From NCBI RefSeq assembly GCF_000308615.1, contig NZ_BAGB01000027.1, positions 124,001 through 188,000 of the forward strand: a DNA stretch of 64,000 nt, read 5' to 3'. The stretch is from Nocardia jiangxiensis NBRC 101359 (GTDB lineage Bacteria; Actinomycetota; Actinomycetes; Mycobacteriales; Mycobacteriaceae). Positions 15,088-22,563 of the stretch are shown here, piece after piece. Positions within the stretch are counted from its first letter, which is position 1. Every line of letters starts with the position of its first letter. The position numbers were made by a program, and so were the translations under genes. Below the pieces are notes generated by a model that saw nothing but the letters and a program-made list of their open reading frames with translations, made no database searches and had not been told where the DNA came from.

Positions 15088-15638
15088 ACGGTGATCTGGA
15101 CGGCATGGTCCGCAAGCGGATCCGGGGCCTGCGCGTGGCGCGCGGCTGGTCCCTGGACGACCTGGCCGGCCGCTGTTATCTGAGCCCGTCCACGCTCAGC
15201 CGCATCGAGACCGGCCACCGGCGCATCGCCCTGGACCAGCTCGCGCCCATTGCTCGGGCGTTGGGCACCACACTCGATCAACTGGTGGAGCCGGTCGGGG
15301 ACGAGGATGTGGTGATCCGCCCCGAACGCGATGCCGTCCGCGGCGTCACCACCTGGCTGCTCACTCGCGATTCGGGCCCGAACGGTGTCACCGTGGCCAA
15401 GATGCGCCTGACCAAACCGGCCGGTGAGCAGCGCGTTCATCCGGGCCGGGACTGGTTCACCGTGCTGTCCGGCGCGGTGGAACTACGTCTGGGCGAGCGC
15501 CGTGTGCGGGTCGAGGCCGGTCAGGCGGCCGAATTCTCCTGCATGGTCCCGCACGCCTTCGGCGCCCTGGACGGACCCGCGGAAATCCTGTGCATCCTGG
15601 ACAACGAGGGGCAGCGCACGCATCTGCATTCCCCGTGA
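15078..15638 (+). CDS. XRE-family regulator with C-terminal cupin
   Basis: This 186-residue regulator has an N-terminal lambda-repressor-like helix-turn-helix (about residues 12-66: IRGLRVARGWSLDDLAGR, then SPSTLSRIETGHRRI). A C-terminal cupin_2 barrel follows (about 105-180, including EQRVHPGRDWFTVLSGAVEL and AAEFSCMVPHAFGAL) that would sense a small ligand. It is a common MerR/HipB-like architecture in actinobacteria. The ATG at 15078 follows a TACAAT box by 7 bp, indicating a leaderless transcript. It diverges from the His-rich methyltransferase across 48 bp, so the shared region probably controls both. Confidence 0.92.
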   Translation: MTQDGDLDGMVRKRIRGLRVARGWSLDDLAGRCYLSPSTLSRIETGHRRIALDQLAPIARALGTTLDQLVEPVGDEDVVIRPERDAVRGVTTWLLTRDSGPNGVTVAKMRLTKPAGEQRVHPGRDWFTVLSGAVELRLGERRVRVEAGQAAEFSCMVPHAFGALDGPAEILCILDNEGQRTHLHSP

Positions 15639-15666
15639 GCGGCAGCGCCTCGGCGGCGTCCGGCGA

Positions 15667-15690
15667 ATTGTTGGCATAATCATTGACAAT
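15667..15690. promoter_or_regulatory. GntR operator candidate, autoregulatory site
   Basis: ATTGTTGGC-N6-ATTGACAAT lies about 33 bp upstream of the GntR start. The outer bases ATTGT/ACAAT are exact inverted repeats. The same 9-6-9 layout recurs at 16429-16452 in front of the GalB-like gene. This sharing between regulator and target operon is the reason for assigning it to the GntR protein. Confidence 0.7.
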
Positions 15691-15722
15691 CGGAGTATCA
15701 CCTATCGCCAGGACGGTTGTCA

Positions 15723-16379
15723 GTGTCGCAGACCAGTGGACTCGAACGTGGAACCCAGGGCAAGGCCATTGCGGTGGAACGGCTTCGGCATGCCATCGCG
15801 CAGGGTGCGGTGGCTCCGGGGCAGCGGCTGGTCGAGTCCGAACTCGTCGAACAGTTCGAGGTCACCCGCGGTAGCGTGCGCGCCGCTATCGACGAACTGG
15901 TGGCCGAGGGGCTGATCGAGCGAATCCACAATCGCGGCGCGCGGGTGCGTTCGGTCTCGCATCAGCAGGCGGTGGAGATTCTCGAGTGCCGCAAGGTGCT
16001 CGAGGGGTTGATCGCGGCCAAGGCCGCCGAGCGCATCACCCCGGCGGACGCCGATCGGCTGCGTGGGTATTCCGCGCGACTGTCCGCCGCGGTGCAGGAC
16101 GGCGAACTGCTGGAGTACTCCACGCTGAATCACGAACTGCATGCTGTGCTCAGGGAAATCGCCGGACAGGAGACCGCGACGGATCTGATCGCCCGGCTCA
16201 ACGCGCAGATCGTGCGGCATCAGTTCCAGCTGTCCCTGCGGCCGGGCCGCCCGCAGGTCTCGCTCCCCGAGCATCTCGCGATCGTGGACGCGGTCGTGGC
16301 GGGCGATCCGATTGCCGCCGAGCAGGCCATGCGCGACCATCTCGACAGTGTGATCACCGCATTGAGTCGGACCGCCTGA
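15723..16379 (+). CDS. GntR-family regulator, FCD (FadR) subfamily
   Basis: This 218-residue repressor has an N-terminal winged helix (AVERLRHAIAQGAVAPGQRL, then ESELVEQFEVTRGSVRAAID). The C-terminal all-helical FCD domain has the metal-site pattern, with EILECRKVLEGLIAAKAAE, YSTLNHELHAVL and LPEHLAIVDAVVAGD supplying the usual Asp/His ligands. FCD regulators usually respond to small carboxylic acids. A GTG at 15723 is preferred, with AGGACG 7 bp upstream. A TTG two codons earlier is possible. It stands directly upstream of the GalB/C/D-like operon in the same direction, and matching palindromes precede both, so it probably represses that operon in the absence of an aromatic acid or pathway intermediate. 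Confidence 0.93.
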   Translation: MSQTSGLERGTQGKAIAVERLRHAIAQGAVAPGQRLVESELVEQFEVTRGSVRAAIDELVAEGLIERIHNRGARVRSVSHQQAVEILECRKVLEGLIAAKAAERITPADADRLRGYSARLSAAVQDGELLEYSTLNHELHAVLREIAGQETATDLIARLNAQIVRHQFQLSLRPGRPQVSLPEHLAIVDAVVAGDPIAAEQAMRDHLDSVITALSRTA

Positions 16380-16428
16380 CCTTCTCCGACACCGGTCCGG
16401 ACCTGCCCCGACCTTCTTCGGCAACAGG

Positions 16429-16452
16429 ATTGTTGACATTTTTGTCGGCAAT
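16429..16452. promoter_or_regulatory. GntR operator candidate, catabolic operon
   Basis: ATTGTTGAC-N6-GTCGGCAAT matches the autoregulatory site at 15667-15690 in half-site sequence and in spacing. It lies about 88 bp upstream of the GalB-like ATG, in a locally AT-rich stretch suitable for a promoter. Confidence 0.7.
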
Positions 16453-16539
16453 ACTTACCGTCGATGCGGAACGTGTCGTGCGACATGTTCGCGCTCGGCC
16501 GGGTGGGTCGAGCGATCGCGGAGCAAGTGAGGTGAGTCG

Positions 16540-17277
16540 ATGCCCGAGAACACGTCCGAATCGCTACTGGTGGTCAGTGCGCACGCGGGAGATTTCGTCT
16601 GGCGGGCCGGTGGTGCGATCGCACTGGCCGCAGCGCGTGGTGAGCGGGCCACGGTGGTGTGCCTGAGTTTCGGCGAGCGCGGTGAGTCGGCCAAGGCGTG
16701 GCGCGAGGGTAAGCAGCTCGAGGAGATCAAGGCGTTGCGACGCGGGGAGGCCGAGCAGGCCGCCGCGGTGCTGGGCGCGGACATCCGATTCCTCGACGCC
16801 GGTGACTACCCGCTGCGTGAATCTCCGGAACTGGTCGACGAATTGGTGCGCGTCTACCGGGAGACCACCCCGACGGTGGTCCTCACCCACACCCTCGCCG
16901 ACCCCTACAACGGCGACCATCCGGCCGCGGCCCGGATGGCCCTCGACGCTCGCGTCCTGGCTCAGGCGGTCGGCTACGACGCACCCGGTGAACCGCTGGG
17001 CGCGCCGCCGGTGTTCAGCTTCGAACCGCACCAGCCGGAGATGTGCGAGTTCCGTCCCGATGTGCTCCTGGACATCACCGAGGTCTTCGAGACCAAGCGA
17101 AAGGCCATGCGCTGCTTGGGTGCTCAGCAGCACATGTGGACCTATTACGAGGATCTGGCCGCCCGCCGCGGCGTCCAACTCGAACGTAACGCGGGCCCGA
17201 ACCTGGGCCTGCTGAAGAACAGTCGCGCCGAGGCGTTCGTTCGCCACTACCCGCACGTCACCGCTCGGCTCTCGTGA
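16540..17277 (+). CDS. PIG-L/LmbE-type hydratase, GalB-like (4-oxalomesaconate hydratase)
   Basis: This 245-residue PIG-L family protein resembles GalB, the 4-oxalomesaconate hydratase of gallate catabolism, which is an unusual zinc hydratase in a deacetylase family. The first metal motif is SAHAGDFVWRAGGAIA, with His15 and Asp18 as ligands; the second amide-type Asp of the classic AHPDD is absent, as expected for this branch. The third ligand is His127 in PYNGDHPAAA. The reaction converts 4-oxalomesaconate to 4-carboxy-4-hydroxy-2-oxoadipate. The ATG at 16540 follows GTGAGGTGAG. It is first of four genes joined by 1-4 bp overlaps. A deacetylase role is the alternative, but the GalC and GalD neighbours favour the hydratase. 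Confidence 0.83.
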   Translation: MPENTSESLLVVSAHAGDFVWRAGGAIALAAARGERATVVCLSFGERGESAKAWREGKQLEEIKALRRGEAEQAAAVLGADIRFLDAGDYPLRESPELVDELVRVYRETTPTVVLTHTLADPYNGDHPAAARMALDARVLAQAVGYDAPGEPLGAPPVFSFEPHQPEMCEFRPDVLLDITEVFETKRKAMRCLGAQQHMWTYYEDLAARRGVQLERNAGPNLGLLKNSRAEAFVRHYPHVTARLS

Positions 17278-18086
17278 GTGGGCACCAGCCGCTGCGGGTG
17301 GCGGTGCTCGGATTCGGCGAAGCCGGAATGGAATTCGCCCGCGATCTGGCCGCCCTCGGTGCGGAGGTGCGCGGGTTCGATCCGAAAGTGCCCGCACCGC
17401 AGGGTGTTCGGGAGTGTTCGAGCGACGCGGATGCCGTTCGCGAGGTCGATCTGGTGTTCGGCCTGACCACCGCGCACGAGGCCGAATCCGCGCTGCGGCA
17501 GGCGCTCACCGGACTGGCGCCGGGGGCGGTGTGGGCCGAGGCGAACACCGGCACCCCGGCGGCGAAGGTCCGGCTGGCCGAGCTGGCCGCCGAGGCCGGA
17601 GTGGATCTGGTCGACGTGGCGATCATGGCTCCGGTGCCCGGTCGCGGGATTCGTACGCCCATGCAGGTATCCGGCTCGGCGGCAATGGTTTTCGCGGACA
17701 TCATGGACGCGCTCGGTGTTCCGGTCGAACTCGTACCCGGACCGGTCGGAGTGGCCAGTTCGCGCAAACTGCTGCGCAGTGTCGTGTACAAGGGTCTGGC
17801 CGCGGCGGTGGTGGAAGGGCTGGCCGGTGCGGAGGCGGCGGGCTGTGCGGACTGGTTCCGCGACCACATCGCCGCCGAATTCCGGTCCTTCGACCAGGAC
17901 ACGCTGGACCGCCTGATCACCGGCACCTACGCGCACGCGGCACGCCGCGCCGAGGAGATGGCGGCCGCCGCCGGGCAGCTGAGCGAACTCGGCGTCACGC
18001 CGCACATCGCCGCTGCCACACGAGATGCATTACAGGATATCGCCTTCGCAGACGAGGGCACGACGCGGGATTCGGAGAGACAGTGA
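17274..18086 (+). CDS. NAD(P)-dependent oxidoreductase (6PGDH-like, DUF1932)
   Basis: This 270-residue protein has an N-terminal Rossmann fold (VAVLGFGEAGMEFARDLAAL, about residues 8-27) of the 6-phosphogluconate dehydrogenase/beta-hydroxyacid type. The catalytic-type segment is DVAIMAPVPGRGIRTPMQVSG near residue 120, and a helical C-terminal DUF1932 domain carries SSRKLLRSVVYKGLAA with the conserved lysine. The GTG start at 17274 overlaps the preceding stop by 4 bp (GTGA). It sits between GalB-like and GalC-like genes. Its substrate is not evident from the core gallate pathway. It may process a side product or an upstream intermediate of the aromatic route. Confidence 0.82.
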   Translation: MSGHQPLRVAVLGFGEAGMEFARDLAALGAEVRGFDPKVPAPQGVRECSSDADAVREVDLVFGLTTAHEAESALRQALTGLAPGAVWAEANTGTPAAKVRLAELAAEAGVDLVDVAIMAPVPGRGIRTPMQVSGSAAMVFADIMDALGVPVELVPGPVGVASSRKLLRSVVYKGLAAAVVEGLAGAEAAGCADWFRDHIAAEFRSFDQDTLDRLITGTYAHAARRAEEMAAAAGQLSELGVTPHIAAATRDALQDIAFADEGTTRDSERQ

Positions 18087-18796
18087 TGGAGAACGTCGTG
18101 GTGACCGGGTGCCCGCGGGCCTCGGTCGAGGATGCCGCCGCACTCGGCGAGTTCGGCACCGCCACCGTCCACGAGGCGCAGGGGCGTACGGGCTTTCTCG
18201 GCCCGCGGCTGCGTCCGGCCTGGTCCGGCGCGCGGATCGGCGGCACGGCGGTCACCGTCCTGTGCTGGCCCGGTGACAATCTGATGATCCACGTCGCGGT
18301 GGAACAGTGCCGCGAGGGTGACGTGCTGGTGGTGGCGACGAATTCACCGTGCAGCGACGGGCTTTTCGGCGAACTGTTCGCCACCGCGCTGCAACGCCGA
18401 GGCGTGCGGGGTGTGGTGCTGGCCTGCGGCGTGCGCGATGTCGCGGAGCTGCGCGAGATGGGCTTCCCGGCCTGGTCCACCGCGGTGAGCGCGCAGGGCA
18501 CGGTCAAGGCCACCGCGGGCGCGATCAACGTGCCGGTCGTCATCGAGGGCCAGGTGATCAATCCCGGCGATGTGATCGTCGCGGACGACGACGGCGTGGT
18601 CCGGGTGCCGCAGGCGAATGTGCCCGGGACACTGGAACTCTCGGCCGCACGGGTGGCCAAGGAACAGGCGGCCCGCGAGGCGTTCACGAACGGTGAGCTG
18701 GGTCTGGATCGGTACGGGCTGCGCGAGCGGCTCGCCGATTTCGGCCTCAGCTACGTCTCCTACGAGGATTACCGAGCCACCCGGGAGCGGTCATGA
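18086..18796 (+). CDS. RraA-family aldolase, GalC-like (CHA aldolase/oxaloacetate decarboxylase)
   Basis: This 236-residue protein has the RraA fold used by class II 4-carboxy-4-hydroxy-2-oxoadipate aldolases, which cleave the substrate to pyruvate and oxaloacetate with a divalent metal. The core is GDVLVVATNSPCSDGLFGEL, then RRGVRGVVLACGVRDVAEL, with Arg117 and Asp118 at the positions of the substrate-binding Arg and the metal-binding Asp in characterised aldolases. The length agrees with GalC/HMG aldolases rather than the shorter RNase E regulator RraA. Its ATG overlaps the preceding stop (TGATG), and its own stop overlaps the GalD-like start (ATGA). Confidence 0.87.
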   Translation: MENVVVTGCPRASVEDAAALGEFGTATVHEAQGRTGFLGPRLRPAWSGARIGGTAVTVLCWPGDNLMIHVAVEQCREGDVLVVATNSPCSDGLFGELFATALQRRGVRGVVLACGVRDVAELREMGFPAWSTAVSAQGTVKATAGAINVPVVIEGQVINPGDVIVADDDGVVRVPQANVPGTLELSAARVAKEQAAREAFTNGELGLDRYGLRERLADFGLSYVSYEDYRATRERS

Positions 18797-19932
18797 CGAG
18801 CCACCCGGATCCGCTCGGCGAGGCGGCCGCCGATGAGGGGACGGCCGTCCCGCCGAGCACGGACCGGGACGGTATCGCGTGCGTGTGGATGCGCGGCGGT
18901 ACCTCCAAGGGTGCGTATTTCCTGGCCTCGGATCTGCCCGCCGACCCGGCCGAGCGCGACGATCTGCTGCTGCGGATCATGGGTACCCCGGATCCGCTCC
19001 AGATCGACGGCATCGGCGGGGCGACCTCGCTGACCAGCAAGGTCGCGGTGGTGTCGCCGTCCGAGCGGCCCGGTGTCGACGTGGACTACCTGTTCCTGCA
19101 ACTGGGCGTCGAACAGGCGACGGTCTCGGATCGGCAGAACTGCGGCAATATCCTGGCCGGGGTCGGACAGTTCGCCGTCGAATCCGGAATCGTCGCCGCA
19201 TCGGGCGAAACCTGTTCGGTACGAGTATATCTGGTCAATTCCGCCGGAACGGCCACCGCGACGTTCCCGGTGCGCGACGGCCGCCCGGTGTACGACGGCG
19301 ACACCCGCATCGACGGCGTGCCCGGCACGGCCGCACCGGTGACGCTCGCCTTCGAGGACACCGCGGGTTCGGCCACCTCCGGACTGTTCCCCACCGGCAG
19401 CGTGCGCGATACCGTCGAGGGCATCGAGATCACCTGCGTCGACAACGGGATGCCGGTCGTGGTCGCCGAGGCCGCGAGCCTCGGGCTCACCGGTTACGAA
19501 TCGCCCGACGACCTGGCCGCCGACGCCGTGCTGACCGAACGCGTGGATCGGTTGCGCCGCGCGGCCGCGGAGCGGATGGGCCTGGGCGACGTCGCGGAAT
19601 CCTCTGTGCCCAAGACGATTCTGCTCGCCTCCCCGCGCGACGGCGGCCGGGTGTGCACGCGTTCGTTCATCCCCGTGCGCCCGCATACCGCGCTCGGGGT
19701 GTTCGCGGCGATCAGCGCGGTGACCGCGATGCGGACGCCCGGTGCGGTCGGTCACGACCGCACCGCGGCCTGGCCCGCGGATCTGCGCCGGGTGGATGTG
19801 GAACATCCGTCCGGACATCTGCTGGTCGACATGGACCTGGACCAGACCGTGCAGCCGCCGCTCGTGCGCAGCGCCGGTGTGGTCCGCACCGCCCGGAAAC
19901 TGTTCGCAGGCAAGGTTTTTCCGCGCGCCTGA
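18793..19932 (+). CDS. PrpF-family isomerase, GalD-like (4-oxalomesaconate tautomerase)
   Basis: This 379-residue protein has a duplicated diaminopimelate epimerase-like fold. Hallmarks are WMRGGTSKGAYFLASDLP near residue 32, QIDGIGGATSLTSKVAVV near 70, and the catalytic-cysteine segment VSDRQNCGNILAGVG near 112. C-terminal RSFIPVRPHTALGVFAAIS is also typical of PrpF. In the gallate route GalD converts the keto form of oxalomesaconate to the enol form used by GalB. A 4-bp ATGA overlap ties it to the GalC-like gene. PrpF of the methylcitrate pathway is the alternative, but the GalB and GalC neighbours argue for the oxalomesaconate substrate. Confidence 0.87.
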   Translation: MTSHPDPLGEAAADEGTAVPPSTDRDGIACVWMRGGTSKGAYFLASDLPADPAERDDLLLRIMGTPDPLQIDGIGGATSLTSKVAVVSPSERPGVDVDYLFLQLGVEQATVSDRQNCGNILAGVGQFAVESGIVAASGETCSVRVYLVNSAGTATATFPVRDGRPVYDGDTRIDGVPGTAAPVTLAFEDTAGSATSGLFPTGSVRDTVEGIEITCVDNGMPVVVAEAASLGLTGYESPDDLAADAVLTERVDRLRRAAAERMGLGDVAESSVPKTILLASPRDGGRVCTRSFIPVRPHTALGVFAAISAVTAMRTPGAVGHDRTAAWPADLRRVDVEHPSGHLLVDMDLDQTVQPPLVRSAGVVRTARKLFAGKVFPRA

Positions 19933-19940
19933 GGCGCGCG
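19922..19940. repeat. Hairpin over stop codon of GalD-like gene
   Basis: CGCGCGCCT and AGGCGCGCG are perfect inverted arms around a single G, covering the TGA at 19930-19932. There is no T tract, and the VOC gene begins 24 bp later with a good ribosome binding site. The hairpin is more likely to protect the upstream message from 3' decay or to tune expression than to terminate fully. Confidence 0.6.
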
Positions 19941-19964
19941 TTGCTGCTCGAGGAGGACTAGAAG

Positions 19965-20933
19965 ATGGCCCCCGGTCATGACATCGCGCATCTGGCGCAC
20001 GTACAGCTGCTGACGCCGACGCTCGACAGCAGCGTCGCATTCTTCACCGATTTCCTCGGGCTGCGGGTGGTCGGTGAGAGCAAGGACGAGGTGTATCTGC
20101 ACGCCTGGGACGATTATCAGCACCACACCCTCACCCTGCGCGCGCATCGGCACGGCGGCATCGGCCGCACGCACCTGCGGGCCGCCGGTCCCGAGGCGCT
20201 GGCTCGGCGGGTCGCGGCGCTGGAGGCCGCCGGACGCGGAATCGGCTGGGCCGAAGGCGAATCCGGCTTCGGGCCCACCTACCTGTTCACCGATCCGGAC
20301 GGTCACGAATTCGGTCTCTACTACGAGGCGGAGTGGTACGAGTGCGGTGAACAGGACCGCCCGTCGCTGAAGAATCAGGCCGGCGCCTATCCCAGCGGCG
20401 GCGTCCCGGCGCGCAGGCTCGATCACGTCAACTTCCTCGGCCGCAGTCCGGTGGACAATCGCGACTTCCTCGAGCAGACGCTGGGCGCGATGACGACCGA
20501 GCAGATCGTGCTGAACGACGGTTCGGTCGCGGGCACCTGGACCACGTTCACCAACAAGAGTTACGACCTGGTCTACACTCGCGACAACCTGGCCTTGTCG
20601 GGGCGGCTGCACCACATCGCGTTCGCCGCCGACAGCCGCGCGGACATCCTGCGGGCCTGCGATGTCGCCCTGGATCAGGGTGTGTTCATCGAGACCGGCC
20701 CGCACAAGCACGCCATTCAGCAGACGTTCTTCCTGTACGTCTACGAGCCCGGCGGCAACCGCATCGAACTGTGCAATGCCGGTGCGCGGCTGATTCTGGC
20801 TCCGGACTGGAAACGGGTGGACTGGACCGAGGCCGAACGCGCCAAGGGGCAGGCGTGGGGTCTGCGCACGATCGAGTCCTTCCACACCCACGGGACGCCG
20901 ACCGCCGAGGATCTCGCGGGTTCGCAGGACTAG
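19965..20933 (+). CDS. VOC-family extradiol ring-cleavage dioxygenase
   Basis: This 322-residue two-domain type I extradiol dioxygenase resembles catechol 2,3-dioxygenase. The iron ligands are His154 (RLDHVNF), His217 (RLHHIAF) and Glu268 (GGNRIELC), at nearly the numbers seen in XylE (153, 214, 265). The N-terminal domain (IAHLAHVQLLTPTLDSSVAF) is the usual vestigial VOC module. The ATG at 19965 has GAGGAGGA 7 bp upstream. It is the only ring-cleaving enzyme in the cluster. Gallate is normally cleaved by LigAB-type enzymes, so here a VOC enzyme may feed the GalB/C/D steps. The substrate, probably a carboxylated catechol or trihydroxybenzoate, is inference. Confidence 0.87.
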   Translation: MAPGHDIAHLAHVQLLTPTLDSSVAFFTDFLGLRVVGESKDEVYLHAWDDYQHHTLTLRAHRHGGIGRTHLRAAGPEALARRVAALEAAGRGIGWAEGESGFGPTYLFTDPDGHEFGLYYEAEWYECGEQDRPSLKNQAGAYPSGGVPARRLDHVNFLGRSPVDNRDFLEQTLGAMTTEQIVLNDGSVAGTWTTFTNKSYDLVYTRDNLALSGRLHHIAFAADSRADILRACDVALDQGVFIETGPHKHAIQQTFFLYVYEPGGNRIELCNAGARLILAPDWKRVDWTEAERAKGQAWGLRTIESFHTHGTPTAEDLAGSQD

Positions 20934-20983
20934 ACAGCGGCCGCGCCGATCGGTCGGCCGCGCCGCGATCTCGTCGAGGGCGC

Positions 20984-21007
20984 CTGTCCGAGCATAATGT
21001 TAACAAT
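20984..21007. promoter_or_regulatory. Degenerate third GntR site upstream of transporter
   Basis: The right half GTTAACAAT reads ATTGTTAAC on the other strand and agrees with the GntR half-site. The left half CTGTCCGAG at the same 9-6-9 spacing is poor. It lies about 80 bp upstream of the MFS gene in an AT-rich gap, so a weak regulator site is possible. Confidence 0.35.
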
Positions 21008-21085
21008 TCTGCTCGAAATACTGTTGATGATATTGCTACAGATGTAACCTGCATCACTGGATGTAGCTCTACGAAAGGGACACAG

Positions 21086-22417
21086 GTGTCCTCGCTCGAA
21101 TCCGGTGGCGTCTCGGCCGCCCCCTCCTGGCGGCTGTGGCTTCAGGTCACTGCGGTCTGCTGGTTCCTCGTTCTGCTCGACGGACTCGATCTGTTCGTCT
21201 ACGGCGCGACGCTGCCCGGTGTGTTCAAGGACAAGGCTTTCGGTCTGAGCCCGGCCGTGGCCGGGGATATCGGCAGCTTCAACACCTTCGGCATGCTGCT
21301 GGGCGCGCTGGCCGCCGGAGTGATCACCGACCGGATCGGCCGCCGCAAGATCATCCTGGGCGGGGTGCTGGTGTTCACGCTGTCCGCGGCCGTCTGCGGT
21401 ATGGCGCCCGACGTGTCGACCTTCGGCGCCGCGCGATTCACCGCGGGTATCGGGCTGGGGGTGCTGCTGCCGACCGCGATCGCGATGGTCATGGAGTACG
21501 CCCCGGCGGCGCGCAAGAACATCGCGGTCACCTTCCTGATGACCGCGCATCAGGCCGGTGGCGCGATCGCCGGGGCGGTCGCGATGAATATCGTCGAATC
21601 ACTGGGCTGGCGTTCGGTGTACTGGTTCGGCGCCGCGCCGGTCGTCATCGCGGTCCCCGCGATCCTGTTCCTGCTGCCCGAATCACTGACCTATCTGCTG
21701 GCATCGGGCCGCACCGAGCGAGCGCAGCGGATCGCGGACCGGTTCGGGGTTTCGCTCGCGGCCTACACGCCCGAACGCGACGCACAGCAGCGACGCGGCA
21801 AGGTCTCCGAATTGTTCACTCCCGCACTGCGTTCGGTGACGTTGCTGTTCTGGATCGCCTCGTTCGGCGGACTGCTGCTGGTCTACGGCGTGAACACCTG
21901 GCTGCCCACGATGATGCGCGCACACGGTTACAACCTCGGTTCGGCGATCAGCTTCCTGCTGGTGATCAACCTCGGCGGCATCGTCGGGATGCTGGTCGCC
22001 GGACCGCTCGCCGATCGGTTCGGCCCGCGGCGGGTGACGGTCATCTGGTTCGCGGCCACCATGATCGGGATCGGGCTGCTCGCGGTGCACATGCCGCTGT
22101 GGCTGACCTGCGTGGACGTCTTCCTCACCGGCGGATTCCTGTTCAGCGCGCAGACGCTGATCTACGCCTCGGTCGGCACCTACTATCTGCCGAGCATCCG
22201 GGCGACGTCGCTGGGCTGGGTTTCGGGTCTCGGACGGTTCGGCGCGGTATTCGGGCCCTGGCTGGGTGGCGTCCTGGTCGCGCACGAGCTGTCGAACTGG
22301 GGATTCACCGTGTTCGCGGTGGCGGCGTTGATCTCGGCGGTGATGGTGGCGCTGGTTCGGGCGCGGCCTGTGGGCGATCCGGCCGTTAGTGGCACGCCGG
22401 TGGGCGCCACCGGGTAG
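21086..22417 (+). CDS. MFS transporter, aromatic acid:H+ symporter type
   Basis: This 443-residue protein has 12 predicted membrane spans. It carries the AAHS signatures: LLDGLDLFVYGATLPGV in the first span with the Asp pair needed for aromatic acid uptake, and GVITDRIGRRKIILGG as the loop 2-3 motif. FLLPESLTYLLASG ends the first half. Relatives include PcaK and GalT, which import protocatechuate or gallate. A GTG at 21086 with GAAAGGGA upstream is the likely start, and the frame is open further upstream without a ribosome binding site. It follows the dioxygenase gene after a 152-bp AT-rich gap that may hold its own promoter, and it would supply substrate to the pathway. Confidence 0.9.
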   Translation: MSSLESGGVSAAPSWRLWLQVTAVCWFLVLLDGLDLFVYGATLPGVFKDKAFGLSPAVAGDIGSFNTFGMLLGALAAGVITDRIGRRKIILGGVLVFTLSAAVCGMAPDVSTFGAARFTAGIGLGVLLPTAIAMVMEYAPAARKNIAVTFLMTAHQAGGAIAGAVAMNIVESLGWRSVYWFGAAPVVIAVPAILFLLPESLTYLLASGRTERAQRIADRFGVSLAAYTPERDAQQRRGKVSELFTPALRSVTLLFWIASFGGLLLVYGVNTWLPTMMRAHGYNLGSAISFLLVINLGGIVGMLVAGPLADRFGPRRVTVIWFAATMIGIGLLAVHMPLWLTCVDVFLTGGFLFSAQTLIYASVGTYYLPSIRATSLGWVSGLGRFGAVFGPWLGGVLVAHELSNWGFTVFAVAALISAVMVALVRARPVGDPAVSGTPVGATG

Positions 22418-22563
22418 CGCCCGCAGGGCGGGTGTGAGTGAGATCACGCAGGTCGGGGGCGTTCTCCAGGTAACGGGAGGCTGTTCCCATCTTCCGTACA
22501 GGTTGGCTCCTTAGCGTCGGTACCGAATCGCGAACGGCAATCCGGCACTCGAAGGAGATCCAC

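Noticed and set aside
21000..21085. Conventional promoter for the aromatic transporter in the AT-rich gap
   Set aside because: TTAACA, TTGATG and nearby TATTGC-like boxes do not give a pair with proper spacing, so I list only the GntR half-site.
22418..22563. Possible riboswitch or leader upstream of galU
   Set aside because: I could not match the sequence to any known riboswitch fold; only a short hairpin right after the MFS stop is visible.
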